Source: Hymenolepis diminuta (lineage: Eukaryota > Platyhelminthes > Cestoda > Cyclophyllidea > Hymenolepididae). From it: 64,000 bases of DNA. The stretch covers positions 1,369,000-1,432,999 of the forward strand of contig CAADRB010000016.1 in assembly GCA_900708905.1 (NCBI GenBank). The letters run 5' to 3'. Position numbers and translations under genes: made by a program. Below the pieces are notes generated by a model, which was not told where the DNA came from, did no database searches, and worked only from the letters and a program-made list of their open reading frames with translations. This document shows positions 1 through 11,012 of this stretch, piece by piece; positions within the stretch are counted from its first letter, which is position 1; each line of letters starts with the position of its first letter.

Positions 1-618
1 TATCCCTTTCAAATGCTTTTACTCTACATTAGCATTCCCAAGCGGTTACCTGATCTCTGAGGAGAAATTAATTTTGAAATAAGACTCCCAGTCAAATCAT
101 AAGAGTAATTCAGAATATTTTTTAACATATGGCTCATTTGTACTCCAGTTAGTTCAAAAGTTAGTTGCATTAATGTAACAATCGGCAGCTTACTGCTTAG
201 GATATGCGTTCAAATGCTACAAAAAAATGATTATTCTAAATTTTTTATAATATGAAAACTCGATAATAAAGATATAATTATTCAGTTTTTTTAATATTAA
301 ATTGCACTATTGCAATATTACCAAACTATAATATATAAAAAGTAAGGATATGACTAATGACCTTGGCGTATATTTATAATTCCCACATAATGTCCCTCTC
401 GCATTAATCAGAGTTGTTTACATTAGTAACCACTTTTTCTATAATAGTCTAATATTTAAACACTTCATTTCAGGTACTGGTTAATAGAAATCTGTTCAAT
501 TAAAATATATTCAAATAAAATTGTGCAATTCTGACTCTACCTTTTTCGTATTTGCTATATTTGGGATTCAATATTTAAAATACTTAGATAAATTAATATC
601 GTTTATTCTGGTGTAGGA
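1..618. other. Upstream spacer of DNAAF1, no gene seen
   Basis: AT-rich sequence with no open reading frame of note and no recognisable RNA gene. It probably holds the promoter and 5' UTR of the DNAAF1 gene that starts at 619. No core promoter motif can be called with confidence. Confidence 0.5.
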
Positions 619-3600
619 ATGAGTATAGATACCGAAAATACGACGTTTGAATCTTGTATTGAGGACATATTTTACGATACCGTTGAGATATCATGTCTTG
701 GGGGTCATGCAACCTCACAGGAACAATTTTCAGACTTTGGTGCGAAGCATTCGGAGAATCCCAACGCGTCAGTTAGAGCTCTAAATGAAACATATTCTCT
801 TCCAAAGGAAGCCCCAACATTGCTTTGTAATCAATTGCCATTTCTGGATAGTGCGATAAAGTCCATCAAAATTCAATCAAATGATGAAGGAATAGATTTC
901 GCTCCACTGCATTTGGCGAACGCGTCTAATGCGGAAAAGTCTGCTTATTACACTCCAGCAAAACTTAGCGAACCTTTGAAGGGATGTGATGAAAGTTTAC
1001 AAGAATGTCATGGTTCGTCAGAAGATAATGACCTTGAAATACAATTCAACAGAGAAGAATTCGACTATTTTTCAGTAAATTTTGATGGTGATCATTTAAA
1101 ATCAGTTACTGATATTGCCACAAATCTGCCTCAAAAATCAGAAAAATCAAAGAAAAGCCACTCAAAAGACCAGTTGGAGTGTAAAAGGAACATAGAAATT
1201 TTTGGAGAAGGTACGAAATCTCTTGCGGATAAATAAAATGAGTCTTAGATAATACTGATACTGAACAGGAGCATGATATTTTTGTCTCCCATAAACTTAC
1301 AGAAGTTAAATTTGGTACTCTGAATAATAAAATAGAAGAATCGATGACAATTGATTCAAAGAACGATGATTTAGATACCTCAAAATGTACTATGAATAAA
1401 TCTCATGAGGAGTTCAAATCCGTTGAAATCGATTCTCCTACCTTTGATAACCATAATATCTTGGATAGTAGTCCAAAAAAAATGGTTTTTGAACCAGAAA
1501 GTATTCAGGAAAATCAAAGTATTGCAAATGTTTGTGAAAGTAGTGAAAATATTATGGATTTATCTGACATTAAAATTGTTGTTGAACAAATCAGACCTAA
1601 TTTGAAATCGAATGTGCTAAAGGAGGAAGAACCATTAACTGATTCTGCAGAAGTTAGTTCAGTGGATGTAAGTTTATATGCTCCGGTAGACACTACAGTT
1701 GAGTCTCAAGAGGAATTCCAATCTGTTGAAATGCATTCTTCCATCTTCGACGATCAGAACGATTTGGATAAGAGTTCCACAATGTCAAGAAAAAACGGAA
1801 TCATAACTTCAGAATCAGAAATAGCTCAAGGTGACTCTATTTTTGATATTCTTGAAGAAATTCGAGAGAAACGCAAACCGAATCCACCAAAACGAATTTT
1901 AACCCCAGAAGAAGATGCTTTAAGAAATAAATTTCCAAGGTATTGTGTTATTAATCAAGTAGACACTATTTTAAGAATTTTAATAATAAATAATTTAATT
2001 TTTTCTCAGAATGACAAAGAAAGTTCTTCAAAAAGTCTGCAAAGAACAAAAGCTCTACGAGACCCCACGTCTTAACGAAATACTGTATCTTCACTATCGA
2101 GGTTAATTTGTCAATAAACACTACTTAATATCATTTAAGTTTTTAGTTAATACTATGATTTCTTACAGGATTTGGATGGATAGAGAACTTGGAGGACTAC
2201 ACGGGGCTGAGATGTCTTTTCCTTGATGTTAATGGGATTGACAAAATTGAAGGATTGGAATACCAGACAGAAATGCGATGTCTCTTTCTGTCTAAGAATC
2301 TCATCAGACGAATAGAAAACCTCGATCATATGGTCCATTTGGATACCCTGGATATAAGCCATAACATGATCTCGAAAATTGAAAATTTGTGTATGATTAT
2401 TCTTGTTTTTATTTGTTTATTACAAATTAAACTATTTGATCGAATTAAAATCTACTAGCTGATTCACCCCCTACGGTATTACCGGTCAACAAACGTTTAA
2501 AACTTTTTCCTAAATTCTAGGGCAACAGGCAGAAATATTCTAAGATAACATTATTATCTTAAATGTATAAAAGACTTAGATCCCTAAATTTTGTAGAGAA
2601 ATCTATTCTTGTAAGCACTAAAAACACGGATTTAAAATGTACCTCAAACATCTTCACCTACAGCCCCATTGTGAGATAAGAACCTAATTTCTTATAGCCA
2701 TGCTTCCTGCTCTGAAGAAATTGATAATTTCTCACAATAAGCTCGAAACTCTTGATGATGTCGAACATTTACGTGAATGCAAATCGTTGACAATTGTCGA
2801 TCTGCAACAAAATCGCATCTCAGACCCGGGAGTTTTAGAGATGGTCTTTGTGCAAATGCCTAATCTGGTAAATATTTATTGTTTTATATTTCACTTTATT
2901 GGACTAATCACTTGATAATAACTTTTTTTCCACTTTAATCAGCGAGTGCTCTACAACCAGGGAAATCCATTTATTAAAGAGGTGAAGTATTATCGAAAGA
3001 ATTTCATTAATCAATGTGTAAGTGAAGTGAATAACTGCTTTCAAGTTAAAATTATTTCTTTATATCTGTATTCCTATTTCTCATCTAGAAAGAACTCACT
3101 TATCTTGACGATCGACCAGTTTTCCCCAAAGATAGAGCCTGTGCTGAGGCTTTGTAAGTTTCTTTACTCAATATAACTGTCCCTAAAATATAATCAAAGA
3201 AAAGGTTAATACTTAATAAATCATGTCAAAAGCTATCGAGGGGGAGCAGAGGAAGAAAACCGCGTCCGAAAAGAACTAAACGATGCTGAACACAAACGAA
3301 TTATGGATAGTTGTAACTGTAAGTATAACTTGCTCTAAATTTACCTCAGTATCTCAAGTACTACAAGTAATATCAGCGTTTTTGGCCCAAAAGTTTCTTC
3401 TTGAACTATTTCCAACCTCTTGGAGATAATCTCATTGGTCCTCCTGTAATTATGAAATTGATTCCCAAATGTTTTAATGGAATCTTAATTGTTAATATTC
3501 ATATTAATCATTCTTTCCCTTTTCTTTATTTCATATTTATGTATGGTTCATAAATCCATGTTTCTATTTCTATTTAGTTCAATTCGTTAGTATTAAATAG

Positions 3601-5386
3601 TAAACGCAATTCTAGGCATTTCCAAATGCCTGATTATTAGTATAAATATGTCGAATTTCAACCTATTAACTTCAGAGTAGTAGGCCATATTATTTTTTGC
3701 AATAAACATGACTATTCCAATGAAAAGTAGACATTCAGTAGACGTATGTAAAAAGATTTCAGGAAGAATTCCCTTCCAGTCTATGATTTTATATATCAAC
3801 GTAGATAATCGCCATTTATGGTGAAATCTAGCCCAAATAATGGCAGAGGAAAATCCTATTACAATTTTGTAAAAATCTTGCTCTTAAAGATTTTTTACTT
3901 TGAAAGGGCTTTCTGAAAGAAGGAAGAAAATTGATGAGGCGAATCGCGAAAAGGAATTGGAAGAAAAGAGCACGTCAAATAATTTTCAAATCGATCCAGA
4001 GGAAGGGCACTGGGTGCACAACGAAGAACATTTGGGAAATTCTGGTGACAGGGTTATAGAAAACAATGATTCCCCAAAACCAGACGAGGTCTCAAGTGTC
4101 GTTGAAGATAACAAAGATGGAATATTGCAAGATAATAACGATGATCGTGAAGGCCAAATATTTAATGATAATGATGGTAAATCTGAGGAGCTCACTTTTC
4201 CGGAAATTCCAGAAATTTCAGAGAAACAGGAAAAGGATTGTAAACCAGCATATTCCGTAATGGTAAATCCGTCCTCATTTATTCGCTTTCTGACCCACCA
4301 TACGTTAACATAAAAATATTGTTCTTGAAGATTGATTCGGATAGCTCGGATGAGCTCACTATTGAAGTGGTCAGGCGCAATCACAAAAAGGATGATATTG
4401 AAGAACCACCGAATTCGAGAAGCATTCTCAAAATTTATGAAGAATCGAATGCGACATCGAAAACACATAATGCAGAAGGTAGCATTGTGATCTAGTATTA
4501 ATATTTGATAAACTAATTTTCACTTGCCTGATTCAGCTTAGTTCAAATACGACTGTTTAAAACGATTTTTTCATAAGCCATTATTATAAACTGTACTAAC
4601 ATTAGATCTACCAGGACCACATCGATCGAATATTTAGAATAAGTCAAGCCACTCATGTCGTCAGATCAGTTCGGAGGTGGCAGGCAAGCCACCCCAATTT
4701 ATTAATAAACGAGTTGGATTCATATACAAAACATTTCTTCGGTAGACGTCAGTCATGTCTCGTTGACCTGTTTGGGTATCTATGTGCAAATACACAAACA
4801 CACAGAGGGACTGCCTGTGGACATTGTAGTGGAGATCTTATCGCCAGTCCATCCTTTCTAATCACCAGGTGATAATATAAATCTCCTGACTATAGTCTAA
4901 ACGATCATTGAGGCTTTAATGCATGAATATTTCGGAGCACAACGGGTTTTTCTGTTAAATTTAAAGGTTCTGCAGCATATTTATTATCTTGGCTACTTAC
5001 AATTAATAGTGCAGCTGTATATATCCTGCGATTCTTTCGTACACGACCTACAATCAGCAGATAATTGCTGATGCAAACAATTTTTCACTTCCTTTAGTTT
5101 ACATTTAGCTCTCTTTAATCATTTTAGAGGCTTCAATGAATCAGTTGATGTCCAAAAGGCCTCTTATCGAGGAAATATCAGGTTTATAATATTGTTTTAA
5201 CGTTTTTTTATAAATAGCTGATTTTATTTAGCTAAATGTGTTTTCGTCTCAAGCATATTCTAAAATGAATAAGTGTGTCTTATATTATCATGATTGTATT
5301 AATTTATATTTTCAGATGGTGATTCTGATAATAAAACAAAAGAAGATATGGAAATGACGAATAATGAAAACGAAATACCCATGTAG
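619..5386 (+). CDS. DNAAF1: Dynein axonemal assembly factor 1 (DNAAF1/LRRC50)
   Basis: Family role: a cytoplasmic leucine-rich-repeat protein needed to preassemble axonemal dynein arms, hence for motile cilia (in flatworms, flame cells and sperm). Exons: 619-1210, 1303-1939, 2010-2101, 2169-2390, 2698-2867, 2943-3017, 3089-3153, 3233-3318, 3907-4262, 4331-4478, 5128-5181, 5316-5386. They total 2568 nt (855 aa plus stop) and all junctions are in frame. The conserved part starts near residue 411 with MTKKVLQ and [17 protein letters not shown], followed by about five SDS22-type LRRs ([34 protein letters not shown]) and the LRR cap [19 protein letters not shown]. The tail is acidic and low in complexity, as usual for the family. 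Odd: about 410 residues precede the LRR domain, far more than in vertebrate DNAAF1, and contain an internal repeat. Donor 4263 could instead be 4257 (two residues fewer). Identity is firm for residues 410-620; that exons 1-2 belong to the same mRNA rests on frame continuity. Confidence 0.92.
1401..1776 (+). repeat. Internal coding duplication in DNAAF1 N-terminal extension
   Basis: Two copies of a unit of about 24 codons, at 1401-1474 and 1704-1776. They encode [19 protein letters not shown] and [19 protein letters not shown], followed by ILDSS and DLDKSS. The copies lie about 101 residues apart in exon 2 and are clearly alike at nucleotide level. Confidence 0.75.
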
Positions 5387-6216
5387 ATGACTAAATTACG
5401 AACGATGTCATTATTGGGACTCCAACAGTTTGTTTTATTACCTTATTAATTAATCGCTTTGTACTGTTTGTTTTCACATTTATCTACATGCAAAAGCGCT
5501 TATTATTTGGCTATTGGAATTAATTCTATCGGTATAAACCTGACAAAGCCGATTGAGTTGCAAGCACGGAATGAACCCTAAATGCTTTATTTTTCAATAT
5601 TTTAGCAATTAAACTAGTCATGATATTAATTCAAAGCCATCAGCATACAATTGTGCTGGGATTGCAACCAGATTTAATTCGACAATCACAGTGGCAGAAA
5701 GCCAAAACATTCACGTTTTATTCAGTTCCGCGGAGTGAAATCATCAACAGGACGCCACTTTTATCTGCACAAACTTCTCATTGCCAATTCTTTCTATTAC
5801 TGGATGTCAAAAAACTAAACCCATAACTCTTAAGTACGCATGTAAGATTAGTCTGCAGTAATTCCAAATCTCCAACAGACTGAACAGAAAACACAGATTC
5901 CAAATTTATTCCGTTTGAATAAATTTGACGGCGGAATTGACTTCGTTTGTAACCACCATACAATGGTGTCAGCAAAGACGAAAACTATAATAAGGTATTT
6001 GGTTATCTGGTCCATTTTTGGAAAAATTAATGAAACTCGTCAGCAATACTTTCAACACTACCACAGAAGGGCGAAAAGACTCAAATACACATTTTCTTTA
6101 GGCTCCTGAAATTCTGCTGAGTATTTCTTCATACTGCCATATGGTCTAAACTTAATCCCTCCCCATATCACAATTAAAAATGATACAATCCAATCATAAA
6201 TACAAAGGTACTATTC
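5387..6216. other. Spacer between convergent DNAAF1 and DPH2
   Basis: No gene seen. Short ORFs of 60-70 codons on both strands lack family similarity and splice context. The region must hold the 3' UTRs and cleavage sites of both genes. Confidence 0.5.
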
Positions 6217-8800
6217 TTATTTACAAATATTAGAATAGTCTGTTGGGATACCAGATCGTCCAGGTTGGATTGAAGTTACGGGTTCGGTCATTCCTAAGGC
6301 GGGATCCAGACCGTTCCACGAGTCACGTCTCTCTGCCACCATGTCAGCGAAAGCCACGGCCAAACTCCAGTTAGCATCATTTCGAGATATCATAGCGCCC
6401 GATTCCCCTACCACGATATCTCCATCTGCTTGGCTTGAGGTTACAACACCTTCTTCTGGGACATAGGTTTCTGATTCTAAATGTTGGAAAGGGGCCATAT
6501 ATCAATACACTACTTAATTTGATTTCAATAAAAACGACTGAATAAGATTATCCAAATCTCATTTACAACTTACTAACCTATAAATAAGTAAATGAAATAA
6601 ATTATTTATAAGCATTTATAAGAAGGATCGATAAAAATTATAAACCACGTGGATTAATACCCAAATAATAACAGAAATTCACAATTGAAATCACCACAGT
6701 TCAAATATGCTATAGCCGCCAAAGAGAGATGCAAATTACTATTACCAAAATTAATTCCAATGAGGTCAACTAAAGAACCGTTAATCATCACCAAGACATT
6801 ACGATCTCAAGATCAAATTATTTTAATAGCTATGAGAAATAATTAGCTACCTAAACACAGTAAGGAGGGAGTTAACAACACTTAACCTGCACAGAGACAA
6901 GGTATCCTGGAGCCGCTCATGCGAGATACCTACATTCTGCCACCCCTCTTAATGACTAGAATTAAGCAAGATGATTGGTCGCACACGCCGCTGAATGTGC
7001 GCCGATGGGCATTGATCTCGCGACATTGGAATTAGCGGACATGCACGAAGACCACAGCGCCCCAGCTATAAACTTCCCAGTCCCACTAGAAGTGTCACAA
7101 CGCTTAACTCGATTAGAGGGAGGGTATGCTGTAGCGGCTTTTATGAGAAAATCGTATTCTGCCATAAACATCACTGGATATGCGCCAATAGGCATTGATC
7201 TCATGACCCCTGACTCTTCAGACCTTGACCACTGAACATCAACACATTTAAAATAATAGACATTGTAGATACGTGGTGGAAATAATCCATTTTGGCCTAA
7301 CATAACCCAGCCTAAAATATGGAGAAGAATATCACAGTGGAGATATGAACCAGAAATGATTTTAAATTCAGAAGATAAGAATTTAAGTTTAGAGAATAAG
7401 CATAATAGAAATGAATATAGTTGAAAATTCAAATAATCTCAAATAAACAGGTTTTCTAGAATTATGATAATCTAAGAAGTTTCAAATATACAAATTCAAT
7501 GCCCGAACGCGGACCGAAAGGAAGATAGTTAGAAATACTACTTTTTAACTTTTAGTGAATGAAAATAAAAACATGTAACCACCGAGACTTGCCAGGATCC
7601 AATATATGCGACGCAAAATCCAGAGGAAGCCAAAGGCCATTCCATTGTCTTTTCTTAGGAATTAATTCATCTTCCTCCACCACATAATCCCATTCTTCAT
7701 ATTTACACCTCTCGTAGAGAATGCACTCCAACTCAAACGGTGTGATAACCGGAATGAGCAGATTCGGGTTGTTATACAAACTGGCTTGTGGACAAGCGAT
7801 CAAAACCAAGGCATCCAGGTCAGGAACATTCATCAGCTTCGCTTCATTGAGCCTACCCACAACTAGAGTTGTGTATGCGATTTTCGCGAGTTTTAGGAGA
7901 TGTTTGATACGGTCTACCACATCCAGATACCTCGATATTGAAAGAGAACCCATCTGAACACAAAACTTTATGATTTGAATAACAAATCCTTTACCAGAAT
8001 ACCGATTCGCTTAGCAGATTTAGCCTTTTCCATGAGAAAATACCGCTTTCGAAGAAACTTAGAAGCAGACTGAGCGGCAAGATTAACTTCACCAGTTTCG
8101 GGATCAATCACAATAGGAGCAATATCATGTGCATCCTTCATACTGACTAGAATGCTGTAGAAGCTTGAATCACATTCTCCAAGATAAAGAAGACATTTAG
8201 GGGACTCAGATTTGTCTTTCAGATGATAAATTCTTCCAAGGTGCCGATCTGTAGTCGGATCTTCAATCAGAGTTGAATTTGGTAAAGCGGGTTCAGTGAA
8301 AATTACACAAACATCATTTGACTTCAAATGATCATACAATAGTCGAGCAGATTTCATAAACCGGAAATCGTAGAAGAATAAAACTGAACCACTAGTGTCC
8401 GATATATGTCGCTTCACCCGAGTGACTATGCTATTAGTATTATTCTCAATTGAGGGACAGTGAACATCTCCGAAAACATAAAAAACCTCGACATTTCCTA
8501 CTGGTTTCGTCAGACAAGCATTGCCAAAGTGAACGACAGCTTGTATATCCCATCGCTTTCCTGCGAGTTCATCGACACAACAATTACTGTATGGAGTATC
8601 TCCAAGAATAACAATAGAAGCTGATGTACGATTCCTGAATTCTTCACATAAATCAATTGAATATATCAGTAAATCTGAGGGAAACTGAAGACCAACCTAA
8701 TGAAGTAATAATTATAGCAGAAGACAAAACTCACTCTTGAATAACCATTCTTATTAATTAGTTCTAAAACATCTTCAATATCAAAAGTTACTTCGAACAT
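6217..8800 (-). CDS. DPH2: Diphthamide biosynthesis protein 2 (DPH2)
   Basis: Partner of DPH1 in the radical-SAM-type iron-sulfur enzyme that moves the 3-amino-3-carboxypropyl group of SAM onto a histidine of elongation factor 2, the first step of diphthamide synthesis in the cytosol. Exons in transcript order: 8800-8735, 8696-7995, 7953-7593, 6476-6217; total 1389 nt, 462 aa plus stop, all junctions in frame. Diagnostic motifs: VGLQFPSD near residue 23, LGDTPYSNCCVDELAG (C61, C62), VVHFGNACL (C83), VVGRLNEAKL, ALVLIACPQASL (C310), LIPVITPFELE, and the C-terminal SWNGLDPALG. The cluster-type cysteines of the family are therefore present. Start: ATG 8800, with no in-frame upstream exon seen; the N-terminus is a little shorter than human DPH2 (489 aa). 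Intron 3 uses a GC donor. It diverges from the SAM synthase gene at 9621, whose product is this enzyme's co-substrate; I read this as coincidence. Confidence 0.93.
6477..7592 (-). other. GC-AG intron 3 of DPH2
   Basis: On the minus strand exon 3 ends in GATCCTG and is followed by GCAAGT, not GT. The acceptor is a pyrimidine-rich stretch ending in AACATTTAG at 6477-6478. Joining G to AA restores a glutamate codon and the DPH2 reading frame. The only nearby GT, in CGGTGG, would add residues and not fit the next exon. GC donors normally need a strong match at the other positions, and CAAGT supplies it. Confidence 0.75.
6998..7207. repeat. Two-copy 27-bp direct repeat inside DPH2 intron 3
   Basis: Copies at 6998-7024 and 7181-7207, 183 bp apart, differ at 4 of 27 positions, all transitions (core GGCATTGATCTC). 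The stretch between them stays open on the plus strand (6975-7235), but I recognise no protein family and treat it as a repeat relic. Confidence 0.6.
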
Positions 8801-9620
8801 AACGTGTATAATCAAAGCTACCGCCAAACAAATGAGGTCACGAACCTATTTTAAAAACTATAAGTGTATAAATGCAGCATCTCGTAGGTAAAAAATAATT
8901 ACTGGTATTAAAATAATATCACAGTGTTGGTATTTTAATTTTCAAGACATAGATTAATCAGATCATTATTTGAGACTATGAAATATGGCAAAAATATCAT
9001 TAGTATGAAACCACATCGATAGCCAATTCGATAATATAATAACATTACTATATATTGGCCTCAGATTATCCTAAGTTCAAAAATATACATTTTTAATAAT
9101 GTGAAATAGGCTGTTCTTACAAAATGTTATGAATAATTGGCGTTGACATTCGACAAGATTATTTAGGTTATATGAACAAACCGTCTTTTAAAAATCTAAA
9201 ATTATTTATCACATTGAGCTTATTCTAATAGATCATGCTAAATCACTCTCTTCCATTTTATTTTTCGTTTCGGCACTTAGGTAGCAGAATAGTACGTAAT
9301 TCATGCTTTACCCAAAGCGAAATATGTCTGATTTTGTGTTTAGATAATATTTTTTGAGTGGTGCTTTACTTCAGAACCGAGATCTCTGTCTTTTTATTAT
9401 GGCAAACTGACTCTTTCTTTTTCATTAAAATATTGTTATATTTGGTGAACTATCAGCCAATATGAAGTTAAATTAAATATTAACAACAAAAATATTGGTG
9501 GAATTTTTATTTGTTTTAATCTATCAAAAGCATTAGTCCTTTAATTTACTCTTAAACTGCTTGTCGTCCATGCCTGTGGGTTTTGGCGTGGTACAAGTTT
9601 AGCTGTCCTTTTGTTAAATT
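8801..9620. promoter_or_regulatory. Shared 5' spacer of divergent DPH2 and SAM synthase
   Basis: An 820-bp AT-rich spacer separates the two start codons, so it must contain both promoters. No TATA box, initiator or factor site can be called reliably. The call rests only on gene orientation. Confidence 0.45.
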
Positions 9621-11012
9621 ATGTCTTCAAACGCAGTTGGTGATGATTCCGGTGAAACGTTTTTGTTCACATCCGAGTCTGTTGGTGAGGGTCATCCCGA
9701 TAAAATTTGCGATCAAGTCTCGGACGCAATTTTGGACGAGTATCTAAAACAAGATCCCAATTCGAAAGTTGCCTGTGGTACGCGATCACAATTAAATACT
9801 CATAAAATATATTTAAAATGATATAGAAACCTTCACAAAGACTGGTATGATTCTCATTGGTGGTGAGATTTCTTCCAGAGCTACTATCGATTTCCAATCT
9901 GTTATCCGAAGAGTGATTGAGCGAATCGGTTACGATGATTCTCGCAAGGGATTCGATTTTAAGACCTGCAATGTTCTCACTGCTATCGAACAACAAAGTC
10001 CCGATATTGCTCAATGTGTTCATGAGGGGAAATCAATGGAAGAGTTGGGAGCTGGTGATCAGGTTTGTAATAAATTGTTTTTATCCCAAAAACAATAACC
10101 TTTATGGATCTTTGATGAACATTAACTGTATTTTAGGGTCTAATGTTTGGTTATGCTACTGATGAGACTGAAGAATGTATGCCTCTGACGATAGTTCTAG
10201 CCCATGCCCTAAATGAAAGACTAGCCATTTGTCGTCGTGATGGTACGCTTCCATGGGCTCGACCTGATTCCAAATCCCAAGTTACCGTGGAGTACCGAAA
10301 GGAAAATGGAGCTTGCATCCCATTGCGTGTTCATACAGTAGTCGTTTCCATCCAACATGATCAGTACGTGAGTTTGGAGCGTCTGCGTAGTGAAGTTATG
10401 GAGCACGTTATTCGCCAGGTCATTCCCGCTGCTCTACTTGATAAAGATACAATCTACCACATCAATCCCTCTGGACGTTTCGTTATTGGCGGTCCACAGT
10501 CGGATGCAGGGTTAACCGGACGAAAAATTATTGTTGACACCTACGGTGGTTGGGGCGCTCATGGAGGAGGAGCATTCTCAGGTAAGGACTGCTCAAAAGT
10601 TGATCGATCTGCTGCCTATGCCGCTCGATGGGTTGCCAAGTCGCTTGTCAAGGCCGGTCTTTGCCGACGTGTCTTGGTCCAACTCTCCTATGCCATTGGT
10701 ATTGCTGAACCTCTCGCCGTCTACGTTGACAGTTATGGAACTGGCAAGGTGCCTGAACATGAGTTGCTTCGAATTGTTAATGTGAATTTTGACCTCCGAC
10801 CTGGTGTCATAATTAAGTAAGTTGTCTCTACTTTTTTTGCTCATATTAAAATTACCTTTTATCTATTGACTTGTCGCTTTTTCAGGGAGTTGGGTTTGCA
10901 ATCACCAATCTTTCAAAAAACCGCCGCATATGGGCATTTCGGGCGTAAAGAGTTTTCGTGGGAGAAACCCAAGGTTCTGCGCATCTACCCTCGTGACGAG
11001 TTGGACAATTGA
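9621..11012 (+). CDS. MAT2A: S-adenosylmethionine synthase (methionine adenosyltransferase)
   Basis: Cytosolic enzyme making S-adenosylmethionine from methionine and ATP, releasing phosphate and pyrophosphate; the source of methyl groups for the cell. Exons 9621-9777, 9827-10062, 10137-10816, 10886-11012; total 1200 nt, 399 aa plus stop, against about 395 for animal MAT. Motifs in order: [19 protein letters not shown] (GHPDK at 24-28, ATP and methionine binding), [33 protein letters not shown] around residue 131, [28 protein letters not shown] (vertebrate enzymes have G where this has S), and the phosphate-binding [15 protein letters not shown] at 268-282. Near-complete similarity to human MAT2A makes the call firm. 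The symbol marks the orthologue group; flatworms need not have the MAT1A/2A split. Intron 1 is only 49 bp. Confidence 0.97.

Noticed and set aside
3986..4468. 160-codon ORF on the minus strand
   Set aside because: Antisense shadow of DNAAF1 exons 9-10, no family similarity.
6962..7432. 156-codon minus ORF and overlapping plus ORF 6975-7235
   Set aside because: They lie in DPH2 intron 3 in repeat-derived sequence and match no family. Treated as a repeat relic.
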